The position numbers and the translations under genes were made by a program. From contig CAJNOP010000012.1 in the NCBI GenBank assembly GCA_905250075.1, forward strand, positions 1,364,001-1,428,000: a DNA stretch of 64,000 bases. Direction: 5' to 3'. This DNA is from Rotaria sp. Silwood1 (Eukaryota; Rotifera; Eurotatoria; Philodinida; Philodinidae). Positions 59,301 through 64,000 of this stretch are shown here, piece after piece; position 1 is the stretch's first letter; every line of letters starts with the position of its first letter. Below the pieces are notes generated by a model. The model did no database searches. It saw only the letters and a list, made by a program, of their open reading frames with translations, and was not told the DNA's origin.

Positions 59301-59557
59301 CACTTGAACAACATCATCGTTTTTCATCTCAACAACCGACTGTTGTTCAATATCAACAACAACAACAACAACAACAGCAACAACAACAATCCGATATGAC
59401 ATCTGTTGTATTTGATGCTGAACTATGTGCGAGAGAAATTGTATCATCACCACTTTCGTCTACAGGTTCATCGAATGTAATTAATGGTGAGGAACATCAT
59501 TCCACTGTACTACCAACAATTGCAACTACGGCTGCTACTACTGACTCCCAACCGTGA
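56374..59557 (+). CDS. GATA: Two-zinc-finger GATA transcription factor (GATA1/2/3 type)
   Basis: Nuclear DNA-binding factor for (A/T)GATA(A/G) sites. Nine exons: 56374-56686, 56745-56891, 56957-57331, 57395-57561, 57639-57956, 58016-58072, 58743-58874, 58930-59128 and 59187-59557, all in phase, 692 aa. The N-terminal ~340 residues are Ser/Asn/Gln/His-rich, with a run of ~16 Gln near residue 56. The N-finger is [20 protein letters not shown] then [13 protein letters not shown] (C-x2-C-x17-C-x2-C). The C-finger is [20 protein letters not shown] then [13 protein letters not shown], followed by the basic tail [18 protein letters not shown], split by an intron inside the tail as commonly seen. A second Gln run (CAA/CAG) and His-rich segments lie near the C-terminus. 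A TTTAG acceptor at 56351-56352 before the ATG implies a spliced leader. Probable role: endomesoderm or gut-type differentiation; subfamily not resolved. Confidence 0.93.
56540..56585 (+). repeat. CAA/CAG trinucleotide tract in the GATA coding exon 1
   Basis: Mixed CAA and CAG codons encode about 16 consecutive Gln. A similar tract at about 59349-59390 encodes a second Gln run in exon 9. They are coding, in frame and likely length-polymorphic. Confidence 0.85.
58198..58640. repeat. Inverted-repeat-bounded insertion in GATA intron 6
   Basis: At 58198-58233 a sequence containing ATTTGAACTCAAAAG is repeated in reverse complement at 58601-58640 (TTTTTGAGTTCAAACGGTAG), the flanks also matching partly (GGYATMAATTCG form). 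The intron is 670 nt against ~50-65 nt for the others. This fits a small foldback or MITE-like element unrelated in sequence to the TTC29 one. It contains no reading frame. Confidence 0.5.
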
Positions 59558-62500
59558 TAAGATCAGATAGTCGTCATTCGTTGCTTCTGTTTTTTTTTTC
59601 TTATTTGTTTTCTGTATGTGTGAATGTGTCTTTTTTTTCTCTTGTATGTATAAAAACAAAAAAAAACAATTCTAGGGCAGGTTAAAAGTGAGCTCTTTGT
59701 GATGCGTTGATGATTCTGTTTTTTTTTTCGTTTGTTCTTTCTTTTTGTTTTCTTCGAAAAAAAATAATTTATACTTGTTCGTTAAGACTTAATGTTTAGA
59801 TATTAAGTATTTGTATATAATTAATCATCAAATGGACAAGTTGAATATTTTGAATTATGTTTTGATTTGAAAACTTTTTGCTTAGTTTAATAATTGAAAC
59901 TTTTTTCTGTTTTGTTTGGAGTAATTGGTATCATAAATAACTAACATTAATAGTATTTTGATAATAAGTTTTATTCTATTTAACGCGTAGATCTGATTGT
60001 TTTGTTAGTAGATACAAAGCCATATTCTCTAGAAAAATTTAATTAGACGTTTGTAGAAAATTAATGAGAGAAATTAAATGAAGAATAGTAAACATGTAGA
60101 AATGGATTAGTTTTTAAAGTAGACTTCAGAGTATTTTAAAGAATTTTATAAATAATTAAAGAAAAAATGAAAAATTTTTGAGCACATTGATGTGCAATAG
60201 TTCGTGCAGCTCGAGTCGAATATTAAAAGATCGATTATTCTGAATTTTAAAGGAAAATTATTTGATAAAATTTAACTGTTGAAACTAATATCGAAGTCAC
60301 TTGATAGGGAAATTAAAATCAAAGCTCAAGAAACTACTATTTAAGCTTAGCTTATTTTTGGAATAACGTAAAACGAAGCTTATCAATGTAAGTTCCTTCG
60401 ATTACTTTCGAATTGATTCGATTTTAATATTAGTTGATAAAGTTTTTCAAAGGCTATCATATGTGTATATTGTCTCTTCTTTTTATCACTCAGCTCAATA
60501 TAAGTATTTGGTTATAATCGTATTTCACCTCAGAAAGTTGACTCACTTCTATGTCTCAAATATTCTCTGTTTATTTGTCTCCGAAAATTTTTATAGAAAT
60601 AAAGTCTAATTAATTTTTTCGCAGAGAATTCGACGATATTTCTCGAAAACCTAATCAGATCTAAGAGTTGAAAAGAAGAAAAAGATACAGTCAAGATACT
60701 GGACAGTTCATTATTTATGCACCAACCTGTATTTCAACAAAGTCTTGAGTTCAGAACTCACGGAATCTGAAAATATATTCAAAATAGTTTTCTATCTAAG
60801 TTTATTGCCTGTCTTATATTTACAAAAAAATTCTTAATTGAATTAAATACAAAGTTGGTATTTTACTGAGAAAAACAAATAAGGAAGAAAAATTGAAACA
60901 TTTAATATTTCTTGTTGCGAAAAAACCAAATGTTTATAATATCGAACTTTAAAAATAAAAGAACATGACCGATAATTAAATGTATATTGATGTAAAACAT
61001 GACATTTGAATATAATTTCAATTATAACTATAAATAAAAGAGTGAAATGTCATATTGAAATAAATATTGCAATCTATTAAAAGTTTTTTTTTTTGAAAGT
61101 AAATCAATTGTTAAAAACTACTAAACTATCATTAAACCTCACAATCATTGATATATTAACTGATTTATGACATTGCTTTTGAGATCAATTGGTTAAAAAT
61201 AGATTCTATTCTTAATATATATCGTCACTAGACAGGCGTTTTTATCATAAAATCAATAACAAAACAATCAAACAATGAGTCAAAATACTAATAGAGAAAT
61301 AAAACAAGTAGTTAGTTATCTATTTGTGATTAAAATAAAATAACAAGAACAGAAAAGTATTTATTACCGTAAAATATTCAATATAAAATAAATCTTATAG
61401 GAAAACATATGTCTGTTAAATATACGAATCAATATACAAAACAATCATAGATTAATTTATACATCAAGTTTTATTTCACTTGATCTGTGACTTTTGATAA
61501 CAACCATTTATGAGAAAATATACTTAGATATTTAAGCAACTCGCACTCCATTTTTTTCAATCATCAGTAGAAGCGTTCGACTTGTTGTAAATTATTTTGC
61601 AAACATTCGAATAGCATATTTTTGACCTAATATTAATCCTAGCAAAAAGCATCAAAATGATTAGTATAAACACATTGGTTTGAGCTTAAATTTATGAAAC
61701 ATTCGAATGATTCAAAGACTTTTTCTATGAGCTGAATATCAGATCAAAATACTTTGCAACAGACCAAATACTCAGTAAACCAGTCGTAAGTTGAGATGGA
61801 AAGTTTTTTTCTTATATTTTATTGATAGTTTCTTATGATCCAAAAATGAAGGAAAAATTTTCATGAAGATTTCCAATACTATATTCAGAATCTTGTTCAT
61901 ACTGAGATTTTTATATAATTTGATTAAAATACTTTAAGGGATTATTTTATAAATCCAAATTTATTCGAAAAAATAACAACACCATTTGGAAAAATCACGA
62001 GATATTTTTAATAGTGATTCGAAGTAATTCAAAAGTCAAAGTATAATAATTATTGTATGTTTGTTTATACATCTGTTGCATAATATAGAGCAATCATGTA
62101 CATTTTGCACATAACAGTTATTATTAGTTTGAAATGAAAATTTTCAAAATTATTCTTTGATAAATTGACTTATTTGTTAAAGTTTTCTAGAAGATAAATT
62201 TTAACTTTATCTTTCCATCGTAAAACTTAATAATGATTGTTCTATGAATATTTTCACACCTATTGTTCAATTATTATCTTTCGTCTTAGTCAGTAAATCA
62301 TTTATATTGATTGTCATAATCAATCAAATTTAGTTTTTGAGCGACAAGCCAAACTATCCTTTTTTTTTCTTTTTATTGATATATACTTTTCAATATAAAC
62401 TATCATATTAAGACAAGTCGAAAGTTGAGTCGTCGTGTGTCCTCTGACATAAGTTCTACTGTTTCAATATGATGGTAGTTGAACTGGAACAGTGCCTTCG

Positions 62501-64000
62501 TCCTAAATGACCTAATATTAAGATGGCATGATGAATAATCGAAGCTGCTGTTCACCATGATGATGGACAGTAGGGGGTATTCGATTGCACGTTTATATAT
62601 ATATATACGTATACAGAGTAAAGTACCATGATGTCCATATTGAATAAGTTTGATGAGTGATAAGGAACGAATTTCAATTTATCATCGTTCTATGTACATA
62701 ATTTATCCATTTAAGGAATCATCATTAACATTATTATTGACGAGTTGATTGCAATATCAAATGTTTAATAGAAAAAAAAAAGCCCCTCAAGCTGTTTTAC
62801 AAATGCAAAAGAAGAATTCTGATTTTATAGATACTTTCTTGCTTTTTTTTTGTATGTAAAACCTAACATGTGCAATTATTTCCCCTACTCTTATTCATCT
62901 CATATCAGTCTACATCCCATCTAGGCGCGTCTTTCTGTTATCTTATCTATCGGTTTTTTTCTCTCTCTCTCTCTCGTTTTTCCCGTCGTTTGTCTATATG
63001 CATTCTACAAAAGGCAAGTGTATAAGCGCTTTATTAGAAGAGCAATGTGTATGATCTTTAGACACTTATATACATAGATGAGAACGGCAAGAATAACAAC
63101 AACTTTGATTGCTCAATATATTGTTTACCAAGCAAATCATTTGTATGATAAGAAAACTTATTGAAATTCTTTCAAAATAAATATTTTATTTAATTCTTTT
63201 TCTATTTTTTCAATATCTTTTTTAAATAAACAAAACAATAAGAAAACGACACAACGAATTAGAGATAAAAATCAGTACTATATTACTTTCTAATAATAAC
63301 AAACAACTATTTTAATCAATTATTTATTTTTTTCAAAACATATATATATATGTATATATAGATAAACTTTATGAATTCTATATGTTTCTTATTTTCAACC
63401 TCCGCATGTTGTTGAAAAGTCATTATGCTGTCAATTAAGTAGCAATGATGATGGCTAAAAGAAAATTAAGGCTAGAAAAAACACAACAAGTGTGCGTAGG
63501 TTTAACTGTCTATATCTATTCCCGTATGTATGAATGTGTGTGTGTGTGTGTATATGTGCATCAGACAGAAATCAATCGTTGTCGTTCATTATTCTCATTT
63601 CTCTCGACACTTGCTCATAGTCATACGCTTATCGCATTATGTATAACGAAATATAAAACAAAATCATCACATATTTCTTTTTTTTTTAAAACGATTTAAC
63701 ATCTGGATTAGTGATGTATCGATGATTGAAATACAAAAAAAAAGAAACCTAAGAATATTAGACTTGGTTTAAGTCAATTTATGTTTGAAAAACACGTGCC
63801 GCATAAAATCTATTTGAACAATAAAGAAAAATTTTCGTATCATATCTATACATTATAATTACCCATGTCACTATGTTCATCTTTTGATCGTCACTCTAGT
63901 CTATGTCTCATCACCATAGAAGCAAAAGAAAAAAAAAAGTGATCATCACAGGTATAATATTAATGTAGAGAACTCATGCTGTGACCGACCATCAACACTT
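59558..64000. other. Gene-free 3' flank of the GATA gene
   Basis: 4.4 kb with no supported gene. 59.6-62.4 kb is very AT-rich. 62.4-63.1 kb is somewhat less so and has a TC tract at about 62960-62975. A (TG)n run lies at 63534-63552. An 84-codon frame at 63445-63699 is built around this repeat and is not called. Confidence 0.5.
63534..63552. repeat. (TG)n microsatellite
   Basis: A short GTGTGTG run giving a Cys/Val string in one frame. Non-coding. Confidence 0.8.

Noticed and set aside
1..64000. tRNA, rRNA, CRISPR or telomeric repeats
   Set aside because: Nothing resembling a cloverleaf with A/B boxes, ribosomal sequence, regularly spaced repeats, or TGTGGG-type arrays was noticed; a covariance-model scan would be needed to exclude small RNAs.

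Overview
The window looks like nuclear DNA of a bdelloid rotifer, a conclusion I reached by inference. It is very AT-rich. Genes have many short GT-AG introns, often about 50-70 nt. Typical metazoan genes (eIF4E, a GATA factor, ER glucosidase II alpha, TTC29, a METTL21-type methyltransferase, an Unc13 relic) sit beside intronless carbohydrate-active genes of bacterial or fungal look (a BNR-4 propeller protein and a GH16-lectin protein). There is also a rapidly evolving two-TM Cys-rich membrane family that I cannot tie to a standard family.

Layout: 0.2-4.3 kb holds two class I eIF4E paralogs tail to tail. A four-TM protein follows at 4.8-5.4 kb. 5.4-9.9 kb is gene-poor and rich in microsatellites. 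An Ig-domain, probably GPI-anchored surface protein lies at 9.9-11.2 kb. A six-exon proline-rich protein with repeated I-I-E-R motifs is at 14.3-16.1 kb, and a VCP-KMT-like lysine methyltransferase at 17.3-18.0 kb. The BNR-4 gene (-) and GH16-lectin gene (+) are divergent around a 100-N assembly gap at 19.6-22.5 kb. From 24.0 to 29.2 kb (-) there are three tandem units of the two-TM family. The units are joinable through phase-1 introns into one long frame, but an in-frame TGA in unit B and a frameshift in unit A suggest decay.

31-36 kb is a graveyard of minus-strand gene relics, including a recognisable Unc13/Munc13 C2 domain with stops. A small two-TM protein is at 37.8-38.3 kb. TTC29 (-, axonemal TPR protein) at 40.3-42.9 kb is divergent from an 18-exon GANAB (+) at 44.8-50.2 kb. 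A nine-exon two-finger GATA factor occupies 56.4-59.6 kb behind about 6 kb of non-coding DNA. The last 4.4 kb shows no gene.

The conserved genes serve separate housekeeping or developmental roles (translation initiation, ER glycoprotein processing, cilia, transcription) and form no operon. The most unusual items are the tandem three-unit membrane gene, the GH16 protein that has lost its catalytic glutamates, and the terminal-inverted-repeat insertions in introns. All exon joins were worked out by eye and checked for reading phase. No transcript or homology search was available.
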